This document shows positions 27,206 through 35,921 of a DNA stretch of 64,000 nt, one piece after another. Made by a program: the position numbers and the translations under genes. Origin of the DNA: Microbacterium oleivorans (GTDB taxonomy: Bacteria; Actinomycetota; Actinomycetes; Actinomycetales; Microbacteriaceae); assembly GCF_013389665.1 (NCBI RefSeq), contig NZ_CP058316.1, positions 3,286,001 to 3,350,000 of the forward strand, written 5' to 3'. The notes under the pieces were generated by a model. That model ran no database searches, was not told the origin of the DNA, and was given only the letters and a program-made list of their open reading frames with translations. The stretch's first letter is position 1, and each line of letters starts with the position of its first letter.

Positions 27206-29734
27206 TCATCGCGGGATGACCGAGAAGAGGAACCGTCGCTTCACCATCCGGAAGATGGCGGCGATCACGGCGGTGTGGACGAGCGTCCCCTGCCAGAGGC
27301 TCTGCCGGTCGAGGCCGGGGATGTTCGCCACGGCCAGCACGAAGAACACGTGGACGATGAAGACGTACAGGCTGGCCTGACCGAGGGGGATCCACAGCCA
27401 GCCCATGACCGCGTTGATCGGCTTCCAGGCCACCGTGAGTACGGCGTAACTGCTCGCCAGGACGAGGAGCAGGTCGATCAACCGTCCCCAGTGCAGGTCG
27501 ATCCGGGGGTAGCCCGAGTCGTACAGCATCCCGTAGAGGTCGGCCGGGAACGGCGTCGGGACGAATCCGAAGCTGTCGCCGGCCCAGAGGTAGACCAGGA
27601 ACCCGGCGTAGCCCACCACGAACGCTCCGACGAGGATCTTCCCGGGCGTCGAGGTGAGCGCGCGGATGATCTGGCGGCGGTAGTACCCGATGACGAGGCC
27701 GTGTGTGAACAGCACCTGCCACGCCAGCAGCGGGAACACCGCGTTGAACTGCGAGGGCAGCGGGGCGAAGTCCGGACGGACGATGTGCACCGCGTAGAGT
27801 CCCCAGCTGCCCACAAGGACGACCCACCACAGGCGACGGCGGATGAGCCACATGAGGGCGGGGTACGCGAGGCTCAGCACCACGAACAGCCCCATGATGT
27901 TGAACGGCCACGGGCCCATCTCGAGCAGCAGCAGCTGGCGCACCGCGTACCACGGCGGCGGGTAATCGAGCAGGCGGTCGGCGTTGGGATACAGGTCGTA
28001 GACGCGACCGGTGGTGGTGGTCCCGTCCGCGCCGGTGCCGCGGTCGGTGAAGGTCATGATCGCCGAGGCGTCGATGAAGGGAACGAAGCTCACGGCGAAG
28101 ATGAGCAGGATGACCGCGAGCGCCACGAGGTACTGCTTGCGGGCGCGCGCCCACGCCGCCAACGCCGCCGCCCATTCCCCGCCGCGCCTGATCGCCGCGG
28201 GGAAGACCATCCCCAGCACGATGCCGCTGAGGAGCACGAACAGCTCGGCCCCCGTGATCGCCCCGATCACGTTGAGGGAGGCGAGCGAGTAGGGGCTCAG
28301 TACCTCGATGTGCGTGACGACGACGACGATGATGACGAACCCGCGGACCATGTCGATGCGGAGATCGCGGGTCGCGGAGTCGTCGGGATACCGCCACGAC
28401 GGCAACATCCGCCCGACGAGCCCCGAGATCACGAACGCGACGGCGAGGACCGCCGCGGTCCCCGTGATCCAGTTCATCTCGTCGTTGCCCTGCCGCACCT
28501 GAACGGTGCTGGCGACGCCCTGCCCCGCGGTGATCACCTCGGTGACGGGGCCCCACTGCACGTCGCCGAGCGCGTTCAGGTCGTCGCGGAGAGCGCTCGC
28601 GAGCTCGTCGGAGTCGGTGGCGCGCCAGTCGACCTCCTGCGAGCCGGCCTCCGCCTCTTCGCGGACGGTCTCGAGCCAGGTGATGGCGGTGATGCGGGGG
28701 TGACTCGGCAACGCCGCGAACACCTGCCGCCACCACCCCTGCTTGACCGTCAGCTCGTCGTCGCCGGTGAGCGTGAAGTCGTACAGCGCACCCGTGTCGA
28801 GCAGCAGGTCGCGATCCTCACCGAGCACGAAGCGGTCGTAGAACGTCGCCGACTGCGGAACGGTGTAGCCCCAGCTCTCGTCGAGGCGCGCGGCGACCTC
28901 GCCGTCGTCGGGCGCGCTGTTGGTCTCGAGAGGCACATCGCGGCCGGCTGCGGCGCCGGCCTCTCCCTTGCCGAAGGAGAACATCGTCAGACCGACCCTG
29001 TCCACGGCATCGGGGTCGGGGAAGTACGGGCCGTATGGATCGTCCGACTCCGTGAGCAGACCGTCGCCGTCGGTGTCGAGTGCACGCAGGTCGGCGGCCG
29101 TGAGGTCCTCGAGGCGTCCGTCCGCCCGCTCAAAGGGGTAGCCCGCGCCGTACGACGGTGCCCACACCATCTCCGCGCCCGACCCGCCCTCGTGCACGGT
29201 TTCGGCGACGGACTCGAATGCCCGCACGAACTCCCGGGGCTGCTGGCCCCACGTCGTCCAGGAACCGTTCATCTCCGGCGCGAAACGCACCAGGTGATGG
29301 GTGTCGTAGTCGCTCTGGACCTGCTCGAGCGTGTCGTTGAAGGCGGCCGCGTCGTCGGGCGTGAGATCGGCGAGCGGCACGCGGGGTTCCATGCTGAGCA
29401 CCAGCACCGCCCCGCGGGCCGAGGCCGCCGTCGCCGCCCGCGACCAGTCCTGACGCGAGCGGTCGTCGAGGGGATACGACAGTCGGATGGCGTAGGTGGC
29501 GGGCGTCTCGCCCAGGCGCTCGGCGTATCCGTCCGGTCCGTCCGCGCCCCAGTCGAGCTCGGGCCCGAACCACAGGCCGTCCTGGAGCGCCTCGCCGTCC
29601 GGAGCCGCGCCGGGCGCCATCTCGGTCACCGTCGTCCCTGCGACCGCCGCGGGCGCGACGAGCACCGCACCTGCCGCGGCGAGAGCGAGGGCCGTGAGCA
29701 CTCCGCCGAGGCGTCGCCCTATTCGCGCCGGCAC
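27206..29734 (-). CDS. GH26-like glycoside hydrolase fused to OpgC-type membrane acyltransferase
   Basis: Membrane protein of 842 aa with two parts. After a signal peptide (about 1-32) an extracytoplasmic domain (45-400) resembles family GH26: FAPEMNGSWTTWGQ carries the probable acid/base Glu154 (the usual His before it is Pro), MVWAPSYGAGYPF follows, and TAITWLET may hold the nucleophile Glu355. An EF-hand-like loop (DTDGDGLLTESDD, 220-232) may bind calcium. From about 420 a polytopic OpgC-like acyltransferase follows (DMVRGFVIIV, AELFVLLSGIVLG) with ten or so helices. It overlaps the kinase gene by 16 nt. It probably trims and acylates the polymer made by the upstream GT2. Confidence 0.83.
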   Translation of the reverse strand: MPARIGRRLGGVLTALALAAAGAVLVAPAAVAGTTVTEMAPGAAPDGEALQDGLWFGPELDWGADGPDGYAERLGETPATYAIRLSYPLDDRSRQDWSRAATAASARGAVLVLSMEPRVPLADLTPDDAAAFNDTLEQVQSDYDTHHLVRFAPEMNGSWTTWGQQPREFVRAFESVAETVHEGGSGAEMVWAPSYGAGYPFERADGRLEDLTAADLRALDTDGDGLLTESDDPYGPYFPDPDAVDRVGLTMFSFGKGEAGAAAGRDVPLETNSAPDDGEVAARLDESWGYTVPQSATFYDRFVLGEDRDLLLDTGALYDFTLTGDDELTVKQGWWRQVFAALPSHPRITAITWLETVREEAEAGSQEVDWRATDSDELASALRDDLNALGDVQWGPVTEVITAGQGVASTVQVRQGNDEMNWITGTAAVLAVAFVISGLVGRMLPSWRYPDDSATRDLRIDMVRGFVIIVVVVTHIEVLSPYSLASLNVIGAITGAELFVLLSGIVLGMVFPAAIRRGGEWAAALAAWARARKQYLVALAVILLIFAVSFVPFIDASAIMTFTDRGTGADGTTTTGRVYDLYPNADRLLDYPPPWYAVRQLLLLEMGPWPFNIMGLFVVLSLAYPALMWLIRRRLWWVVLVGSWGLYAVHIVRPDFAPLPSQFNAVFPLLAWQVLFTHGLVIGYYRRQIIRALTSTPGKILVGAFVVGYAGFLVYLWAGDSFGFVPTPFPADLYGMLYDSGYPRIDLHWGRLIDLLLVLASSYAVLTVAWKPINAVMGWLWIPLGQASLYVFIVHVFFVLAVANIPGLDRQSLWQGTLVHTAVIAAIFRMVKRRFLFSVIPR

Positions 29735-30138
29735 TCGAGACTCCAGATGTTCCGTCCGTTCTCGTAGCGATACTCGAGGGTGTCGACGCTCGCGAGGGCG
29801 AGGGCGAGCCCGCGGCCGTCCTCGGAGTCGGCATCGGCCATCGTCACGGCGCTGAGATCGAGTTCAGCGGGCTGAGCATCGTCCTGGAACGTCGCGCGCA
29901 GGAGGCGGGCGTCGCCCTGCAGCGCGAGTGTGAAGTGGCGGCCGTCCGCGCCCTGCGCCGCGACGGAATGCTCGACGATGTTGCCCGCGATCTCGACGAC
30001 GGCCGTCTCGAAGGCGAAACGCGTCCGTGGTGCGACGTCGCCGAGCTCGTCCCACCACGATCCGAGCAGGTCGTACACGGCCTCGACGCTCTCGAGCGAC
30101 ACTGCTGCGACGAGCGAACGCGTGACCATCTCAGCCAT
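29719..30138 (-). CDS. Anti-sigma-factor-type serine kinase (HATPase, RsbW/SpoIIAB-like)
   Basis: A 139-aa GHKL ATPase. The N box is FETAVVEIAGNIVEHS (about 42-57), the G1-like box FQDDAQPAE and the G2-like box SEDGRGLALALASVD follow. Members phosphorylate a STAS partner on serine and otherwise bind a target, classically a sigma factor. Its gene overlaps the STAS gene by 8 nt and the GH26-OpgC gene by 16 nt. No sigma factor gene lies nearby, so the protein it holds back is unknown; the co-encoded synthase is a candidate by inference. Confidence 0.87.
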   Translation of the reverse strand: MAEMVTRSLVAAVSLESVEAVYDLLGSWWDELGDVAPRTRFAFETAVVEIAGNIVEHSVAAQGADGRHFTLALQGDARLLRATFQDDAQPAELDLSAVTMADADSEDGRGLALALASVDTLEYRYENGRNIWSLECRRE

Positions 30139-30466
30139 CGAGGGCCTCCTGCACGCTCGCCCGCGGACGCAGGACGCGGTCGAGGTTCGTCAGGCCGAGC
30201 ACCATCGTCACCTGCTCGCTCGGGGCGGCCAGGCGCAGATCGCCGCCGCCCTGACGTGCCGTCTTGAGGCACGCGACGAGCGCGCCCAGACCGGAGGAGT
30301 CGATGAAGGCGACGTCCGAGAGGTCGACGACGACCGGAGCGCCGCTCGCGGCGGCGATCTCCTCCGTCACCCGCTCCCGGAACGGCCGTGCCGACACCAT
30401 GGTCAGCCGTCCGTGCGGGCGTACGACGCGGCCGTTCTCGCGTACGTCGATATCGAGGTCCAGCAT
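30131..30466 (-). CDS. STAS-domain anti-sigma factor antagonist (RsbV/SpoIIAA-like)
   Basis: A 111-aa single STAS domain. The phosphorylatable serine lies in VAFIDSSGLGALVACL (about residues 54-69), the classical DSSG site. When dephosphorylated by a PP2C enzyme it would capture the HATPase kinase. It starts 3 bp after the GT2 stop and overlaps the kinase start by 8 nt, so the switch proteins are made in step with the polymerase. The GAF-PP2C gene at 26034-27202 supplies the matching phosphatase. Confidence 0.9.
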   Translation of the reverse strand: MLDLDIDVRENGRVVRPHGRLTMVSARPFRERVTEEIAAASGAPVVVDLSDVAFIDSSGLGALVACLKTARQGGGDLRLAAPSEQVTMVLGLTNLDRVLRPRASVQEALDG

Positions 30467-30469
30467 GGG

Positions 30470-32476
30470 TCAGGTCTCCTTCAGTTCCAGATGAGGCGGC
30501 GGGGTGTAGAGCACGGCACGGAGGATGATGCTGAAGACCATCAGGTCGTAGATCACCCAGACGATGTTCACGAGCGGAGCGACTCCCTCGGCCTGGCCGA
30601 CGGCGTACCGGATCGCGACAGCGACGAGAGACAGCACGAGCGCGCCCATTGCGATCAGCTGCGGCTTGACGAGGTCCCAGCGTGGGCGGCCCTCCGCGGC
30701 ACGCGTCTTGGGCGTCACCGAGAACCCGAGGGCGCGGCCCCGGTAGACGTTGGTGAACGCCGTCGTGACGGACTGGATCCAGACGGGGAAGAGCGCGAGA
30801 GAATACTGCGCGCCACGCCAGGTGGGTCGGCCGTTCGCCACGACGAGGAAGAGGAGCTGGTTGAGGAGGAAGAACGGGATGAACCGCGCGAAGAAGTCCA
30901 CGCTCCACGCCTGCACCGGCATGACCCCGAACGAGAGATAGAGGACGGGCGCCGCGATGTAGACGAGCCCGGCGAAGCCCGCCAGGTAGCTCCACATCGT
31001 GCCGAAGTACATGATCCGCTGACCCCAGCTGAGTCCACGTTGCACGAGCGGGTTCTCACGGAACATGACCTGCATTGTTCCCTGCGCCCACCGCAGCCGC
31101 TGCGTCAGCATCGTCGGGAGGTCCTCGGGAGCCAGCCCCTGGGCGAGCACCTCGTCGTGGTAGACCGACTTCCACCCCAGGCCGTGCAGACGCATCGAGG
31201 TCGCCATGTCCTCGGTGACGGAGATGGTGGCCAGCGGCATGATGGCCTGCGCCTCCTCGTCGCGTCCGACGTCGAAGGCGGCGACCAGCATGCTGATGGA
31301 CTCGAGCGCGGCGAGAGGCGAGAGGCTGCGGTCGCCGAGCGCATCCAGCGTCACCTCGTCGATCACCGCGAGCGCCTCCGTATCGGCGGTGAGCTCCGCC
31401 AGCGCGCGCAGCTCGTCCTGCAGCCCCGACACGTCCTGGTCGCTCAGCTCGCGGCGCACCCGGTCGATCCGCACCTGGAAGGCGAAGGTGACGTCGGCGA
31501 GCGCGTCGCCGCGCGCGATCTCGACCTTCACCTGGTCCAGCGCATCGCCGACGGTGTCGAGCGCCGCAGCGATGCGCGGGTCGGCGCCGTGGTCGCGTCG
31601 GGCGCGCGCGAGCACGCGACGCGACGACCGGACACCGCGGTTGACGGCGAGCGTCACCTCGTCGACGTAGCGCGAGACCCCCAGCTGCATGAGCGCCTCA
31701 CGGCGCAGCAGGGCATTGGAGCCGCAGAAGAACGCGGCGTTCCAGCCGTCCTTCGACTGCTGGATGGGCCCGTAGAAAAGAGGCGCCTGGCTGCCGAGCG
31801 GGTCGCTCGGCGGTACGTTGACGAACCACTGCGGGGTCTGCACGAGGGCGACGCCGTCGTCCATGAACCAGCCCAGCGTGCGATCCAGAATGTGCGGCGC
31901 CGGCACCTGGTCGGCGTCGAGGATGAGCAGGAACTCGCCCTCGGTGACCATGAGGGCGTTGTTGATGTTCCCGGCCTTCGCATGACGGGGGCGGTCCCGC
32001 CAGGCCTGTGACCGCGTCACGACGCCGATACCCTCCGCCTCGGCGAGCCGGCGCAGCTCGGGACGGTCTCCGTCGTCGAGGATCCATGTCTCGTGCGGGT
32101 AGCGGATCGCCTGCGCGGCCCGCGCGGTGCGCATCACCAGGTCCAGCGGCTCGTTGTAGGTGGTGACGAGCACGTCGACCGTCACCTCACGGGTCAGCGG
32201 GGGAGCATCGTGCCGCTCGCGCAGCCGCCACGCACCGACGGCGAAGATCAGCGAGTCGATCAGGCTGTAGGTCTCGGCGAGCACGAGGGGGACCGCGATC
32301 CACCACGCCTCCCAGTTCACCGAGGCGAGCCAGCGCCAGACGATGTAGTTCAGCCCGGAGATGGCGGCGAGCAGCACGACGAGTCGGATGAGGGCGAGGC
32401 GCCGCGCGGACTTCCTCGTCTGACGCGCGGCTTCGCGCCGAGTCCCCGCGCGGGGCAGCGTCGTCTCGAAGACCAT
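30470..32476 (-). CDS. Cellulose-synthase-like GT2 glycosyltransferase with internal insertion
   Basis: Processive membrane glycosyltransferase of 668 aa that should make and export a beta-linked polysaccharide. After two N-terminal helices (about 28-50, 57-80) the GT-A domain shows TYNEP (106-110), DDG (134-136), the UDP/metal motif DAD (187-189), FFCGSNALLRR (249-259), catalytic TED (421-423) and QRLRW (459-463); five or six helices follow. Between FFCGS and TED canonical BcsA proteins have about 20 residues, but here there are about 150 (266-415), helical and charged. There is no C-terminal PilZ domain, so direct c-di-GMP control is unlikely. The start has a GGAGGGAGA ribosome binding site. 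Confidence 0.88.
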   Translation of the reverse strand: MVFETTLPRAGTRREAARQTRKSARRLALIRLVVLLAAISGLNYIVWRWLASVNWEAWWIAVPLVLAETYSLIDSLIFAVGAWRLRERHDAPPLTREVTVDVLVTTYNEPLDLVMRTARAAQAIRYPHETWILDDGDRPELRRLAEAEGIGVVTRSQAWRDRPRHAKAGNINNALMVTEGEFLLILDADQVPAPHILDRTLGWFMDDGVALVQTPQWFVNVPPSDPLGSQAPLFYGPIQQSKDGWNAAFFCGSNALLRREALMQLGVSRYVDEVTLAVNRGVRSSRRVLARARRDHGADPRIAAALDTVGDALDQVKVEIARGDALADVTFAFQVRIDRVRRELSDQDVSGLQDELRALAELTADTEALAVIDEVTLDALGDRSLSPLAALESISMLVAAFDVGRDEEAQAIMPLATISVTEDMATSMRLHGLGWKSVYHDEVLAQGLAPEDLPTMLTQRLRWAQGTMQVMFRENPLVQRGLSWGQRIMYFGTMWSYLAGFAGLVYIAAPVLYLSFGVMPVQAWSVDFFARFIPFFLLNQLLFLVVANGRPTWRGAQYSLALFPVWIQSVTTAFTNVYRGRALGFSVTPKTRAAEGRPRWDLVKPQLIAMGALVLSLVAVAIRYAVGQAEGVAPLVNIVWVIYDLMVFSIILRAVLYTPPPHLELKET

Positions 32477-32568
32477 CCGTCTCCCTCCGTCTCCGGCGAC
32501 CCTCCCAGGGGGAGCGCGAACCCCGGTAACGGGTTGCGCGACTCGATCGCCTCACCCCATTATTCGCC

Positions 32569-33384
32569 TCAGCAGTGCATCTCGACGTGCTCAGCGTCGC
32601 CTTCGACTGAGAGATCCCGATCGCGAAGCACGACGGACGCCGGCGTCGCCGAGTCCGCGCAGACCTCGCCCCATCCTCGTGGCAGGTTGTCGGTGTACTC
32701 GATGTCGATGACGGCGTCGCCGTAGACCCTGGTGTATTCCCCGCACTCCGCGTAGGCGGCGCATTCCTCGACGACGGCGAAGTCGAAGCCCGCCTCGTCG
32801 TGCAGAAGCGGTGCGTATTCGGCGGCGTTCTTCTGCCCCGCGGCGAGCCCGGCGGCGTGCGCGGTCTCGACGTAGGCGGTGGCCAGGGCGAGATTGCCAT
32901 CGAGGTCGAGACGGCCCTGAGACCGCGTGAACGAGTCGAGGTTGTCGAATTCGACGGCGTCGAAGCCGTCGTCCGCGCACCCACGGATCCAGGGTGCGAC
33001 CAGATCGAGGATGCGGTCGCGCCGCGCCTGTGTGGAGGTGTCGACGAGCACTTCGTCGGGCCACTCGGGGTCGATGAGCGGCTCGCCGTCGATGCTGACG
33101 AGCAGGTCGGGGTCCCACAGCTCCCGTTCCCCGGGCTGCGTCTGGAAGCCGTTGACGTAGCAGATCGAGTAGCGGCCGGCAGCGGGTGCGGCCGTGCGGT
33201 CGCGGCCCACGATCGCCACCGCGTCGTCCGGCTCGTAGGCGCCGCCGAGCTGGTAGTCCGGTGCGCCGCCCGCCGGCGGAAGCGCCACGTCCGCCGTGTC
33301 CACGCGTGGATCGCCCGCGGCGGAGCACCCAGCGACGAGGAGCATCACGACGGAAGCGGCGGCGGCTGCGGTCGTTCTGCGCAT
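32569..33384 (-). CDS. GH114-like endo-alpha-1,4-polygalactosaminidase lipoprotein
   Basis: Secreted lipoprotein of 271 aa; the signal peptide ends at lipobox VAGC (about residue 21). The mature part has the GH114 pattern: YSICYVNGFQTQPGERELW, a long helix region with VDTST, then WIRGCADDGFDAVEFDNLDSF, a TIM-barrel family that cleaves alpha-1,4-linked galactosamine polymers. I start at MRRTTAAAAAS because it gives a clean signal peptide; the frame upstream is Arg/Pro-rich shadow of the MFS gene. It lies 10 bp after the MFS stop and 92 bp before the GT2 start. It suggests that the local polymer contains galactosamine, or that it is an antagonistic glycosidase. Confidence 0.8.
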   Translation of the reverse strand: MRRTTAAAAASVVMLLVAGCSAAGDPRVDTADVALPPAGGAPDYQLGGAYEPDDAVAIVGRDRTAAPAAGRYSICYVNGFQTQPGERELWDPDLLVSIDGEPLIDPEWPDEVLVDTSTQARRDRILDLVAPWIRGCADDGFDAVEFDNLDSFTRSQGRLDLDGNLALATAYVETAHAAGLAAGQKNAAEYAPLLHDEAGFDFAVVEECAAYAECGEYTRVYGDAVIDIEYTDNLPRGWGEVCADSATPASVVLRDRDLSVEGDAEHVEMHC

Positions 33385-33394
33385 GACCAGCAGG

Positions 33395-34702
33395 CTAGAC
33401 GGCGGCATCCGGTCCCGGCTTCGGGCCGGTCCGGGCACGGGGGACGAAGCGGGGCACCCATCGGATGAACCCGAGCGCACCCACGAGCCCGAAGGCTCCC
33501 ATGACGGCCGCGGCCACGGGAAGCGAGGCGACCGCGGTGATCGCCGAGACGAGCAGGGGGGCCGCCGCGCCGCCCGCATCGGTGAGCGTTCGCCACGAAC
33601 CGAGGAACGGAGCCGGGTTGGACGTCGGCGCGACGTCGGCTCCGAGGGTGAGCAGGATCCCGCTCGACAGACCGTTCCCGACGCCGAGCACGGCGGCGAA
33701 CAGGGCGAACCACAGCTCGGGCTCGGGGCTCGCGGCCGTCAGCGCGAGCGCGATCAGTCCCGAGCCCATGAGCACCATGGCCGGGAGGGCCGCCCACAGA
33801 CGGCCGAAGCGGTCCATCACCTGCCCGCTGGCATAGAAGAGCGCGAAGTCGATCGCGCCCGAGACGCCCACCACGAGCGCGATGGTCGAGCCGTCCAGTC
33901 CGATCGCGACGCCCCACAACGGCAGCAGGACCTGGCGCGTCGACCGCAGCGCCGAGAGGGATGCCGCAGCCACGCCCAGGCGCGCGAGCACATCGCGGTT
34001 GCGCCACGCCGTGCGCACCACGCCGGTTCCCGGCTCCCGCCGAGAGCGGACCGTGGCAGCGGTGACCGCGTCGCCTTCCGCGTTCCGGGCGAAGGCGGGC
34101 GGCGGACCCAGCCGCTCCTCGGGCTCGGGACCGAAGGCGACGAGCGCGATCATCGCGACCAGACACACCCCGAAGAACCAGATCGTGGCGTGCTCGTCGC
34201 CGAAGACCCACAGCAGCGCGGCGGCGATGAACGGGCCGACGAACATGCCGAGGCGGAAGCTCCCGCCCAGCAGCGACAGCGCCCGTGCGCGGAAGGTCAG
34301 CGGGACCCGCGTGGTCATGAACGCATGCCGGGCCACCCCGAAGGCCGCCGCGCACAGGCCGATGACGAAGACGGATGCCGCGAACACGCCGAGAACCGGC
34401 GCGACCGCCATCGCCCCCACCCCGACGAGCGCGAGCGCGCCGGCGATGATCATCGTCGCGCGCTCACCGATGCGGGCGACCGCCCAGCCGGCGGGCAGAT
34501 TGCCGCAGAGCTGCCCCACGACCAGCGCCGCCGCGACCAGGGCGGAGGTGGCGACACCGGCACCCAGCTCGGCCGCGATCACCGGGATCAGCGGGATCAC
34601 GGCGCCTTCACCGAGCCCGAACAAGGTGGTCGGACCGTAGATCATCGGCGCGAGGCGCCAAAGAACTCGCCGGATCGGCTCGCTGTCGTCGCTGGCTCGC
34701 AT
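33395..34702 (-). CDS. MFS transporter
   Basis: Twelve-helix major facilitator of 435 aa. The [13 protein letters not shown]-terminus, [18 protein letters not shown] first helix and [17 protein letters not shown] loop (motif A-like) are visible. ATG 34702 begins 25 bp from the divergent prfB start. The substrate is unknown. It is the first minus-strand gene before the GH114 gene and might belong to the exopolysaccharide operon, though nothing in it points to sugar transport. Confidence 0.82.
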   Translation of the reverse strand: MRASDDSEPIRRVLWRLAPMIYGPTTLFGLGEGAVIPLIPVIAAELGAGVATSALVAAALVVGQLCGNLPAGWAVARIGERATMIIAGALALVGVGAMAVAPVLGVFAASVFVIGLCAAAFGVARHAFMTTRVPLTFRARALSLLGGSFRLGMFVGPFIAAALLWVFGDEHATIWFFGVCLVAMIALVAFGPEPEERLGPPPAFARNAEGDAVTAATVRSRREPGTGVVRTAWRNRDVLARLGVAAASLSALRSTRQVLLPLWGVAIGLDGSTIALVVGVSGAIDFALFYASGQVMDRFGRLWAALPAMVLMGSGLIALALTAASPEPELWFALFAAVLGVGNGLSSGILLTLGADVAPTSNPAPFLGSWRTLTDAGGAAAPLLVSAITAVASLPVAAAVMGAFGLVGALGFIRWVPRFVPRARTGPKPGPDAAV

Positions 34703-34713
34703 CGCTTCCACGT

Positions 34714-34727
34714 TACTGTGGAGTGCC
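34714..34727 (+). promoter_or_regulatory. prfB -10 box, apparently leaderless
   Basis: TACTGT at 34714-34719 lies 8 nt before the prfB ATG with no ribosome binding site between, so transcription should start at or beside the ATG. The -35 region is weak. Confidence 0.45.
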
Positions 34728-35840
34728 ATGCTCGAATTCGATATCTCCGCCGACATCCAGGCCCTCCGCTCCACGTTCGACGACATCCAGGCGGTGGTCG
34801 ACGTCGAGGCGCTCCAGGCCGAGATCGCGCGGCTGTCCGAGGAGGCCGGTGCGCCCGACCTCTGGGACGACGTCGAGAAGGCGCAGAAGGTCACCAGCGC
34901 CCTCAGCCACCGTCAGGCCGAGCTCAAACGCGTCACCGAGGTCGGACGCCGTCTCGACGATCTCGACGTCCTCGTCGAGCTCGCCCTCGAGATGGACGAT
35001 GAGGAATCCGCCGACGAGGCCCGCAAGGAGCTCGCCCAGCTCGAGGACGTCATCGGCCAGCTCGAGGTGCAGACGCTGCTCGACGGCGAGTACGACGAGC
35101 GCTCCGCCGTCGTCACGATCCGCTCCGGCGCGGGAGGCGACGACGCCACCGATTTCGCCGACATGCTGCTTCGCATGTACCTGCGGTGGGCCGAGCGCCA
35201 CAAGTACCCCGTGAAGGTCATGGACACCTCCTACGCCGAGGGGGCGGGCATCAAGTCGGCGACCTTCCAGATCGACGCGCCTTACGCCTACGGCACGCTC
35301 TCGGTGGAGGCCGGCACTCACCGCCTCGCGCGCATCAGCCCGTTCGGCTCGGCCGACAAGCGGCAGACCAGCTTCGCAGCGGTCGAGGTCATCCCCGTCA
35401 TGGAGGAGGCCGTCGAGGTCGACGTGCCCGAGAACGACATCCGCGTCGACGTGTTCCGCTCGTCGGGCCCCGGCGGACAATCGGTCAACACCACCGACTC
35501 CGCCGTGCGCATCACGCACATCCCGACGGGCATCGTCGTGTCGATGCAGAACGAGAAGTCGCAGATCCAGAACCGCGCCGCCGCCATGCGCGTGCTGCAG
35601 ACCCGCCTCATGCTGCTGCAGCGCGAGGAGGAGGCGGCGAAGAAGAAGGAGCTCGCGGGAACCATCACCGCGAGCTGGGGCGATCAGATGCGCTCGTATT
35701 TCCTCTACGGCCAGCAGCTGGTGAAGGACCTGCGCACCGGCCACGAGGTCGGCAACCCCTCGACGGTCTTCGACGGCGACCTCGACGGCTTCATCGCCGC
35801 AGGCATCCGCTGGCGCAAGCGCAAGGACGACGACGACTGA
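34728..35840 (+). CDS. prfB: Peptide chain release factor 2
   Basis: Cytoplasmic factor that terminates translation at UGA and UAA. The 370-aa protein has an N-terminal coiled domain, the anticodon-like SPF tripeptide at 204-206 and the GGQ motif (GPGGQSVN, about 248-255) that triggers peptide release. No in-frame UGA occurs near codon 26, so the autoregulatory +1 frameshift known from E. coli is absent. It heads the conserved prfB-ftsE-ftsX-smpB-ssrA stretch. Confidence 0.97.
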   Translation: MLEFDISADIQALRSTFDDIQAVVDVEALQAEIARLSEEAGAPDLWDDVEKAQKVTSALSHRQAELKRVTEVGRRLDDLDVLVELALEMDDEESADEARKELAQLEDVIGQLEVQTLLDGEYDERSAVVTIRSGAGGDDATDFADMLLRMYLRWAERHKYPVKVMDTSYAEGAGIKSATFQIDAPYAYGTLSVEAGTHRLARISPFGSADKRQTSFAAVEVIPVMEEAVEVDVPENDIRVDVFRSSGPGGQSVNTTDSAVRITHIPTGIVVSMQNEKSQIQNRAAAMRVLQTRLMLLQREEEAAKKKELAGTITASWGDQMRSYFLYGQQLVKDLRTGHEVGNPSTVFDGDLDGFIAAGIRWRKRKDDDD

Positions 35841-35906
35841 TCGAGTGCTGAGGCGCGGATGCCTCGGCGCGCGAGTGTCGCGGACCGCTTCCGCGGGGGC
35901 GACGCT

Positions 35907-35921
35907 TAGGCTCGTCGAGTC
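35907..35921 (+). promoter_or_regulatory. ftsE -10 box
   Basis: TAGGCT at 35907-35912 ends 9 nt before the ftsE ATG, with no ribosome binding site in the gap, suggesting a leaderless or near-leaderless message. No good -35 is visible. Confidence 0.4.

Noticed and set aside
32519..32537. AACCC...GGGTT inverted repeat before the GT2 gene as an operator
   Set aside because: Arms are only 5 bp and G/C-rich; chance is a sufficient explanation without comparison.
34728..34850. Programmed frameshift in prfB as in E. coli
   Set aside because: There is no in-frame UGA or slippery site near codon 26; the gene reads straight through.
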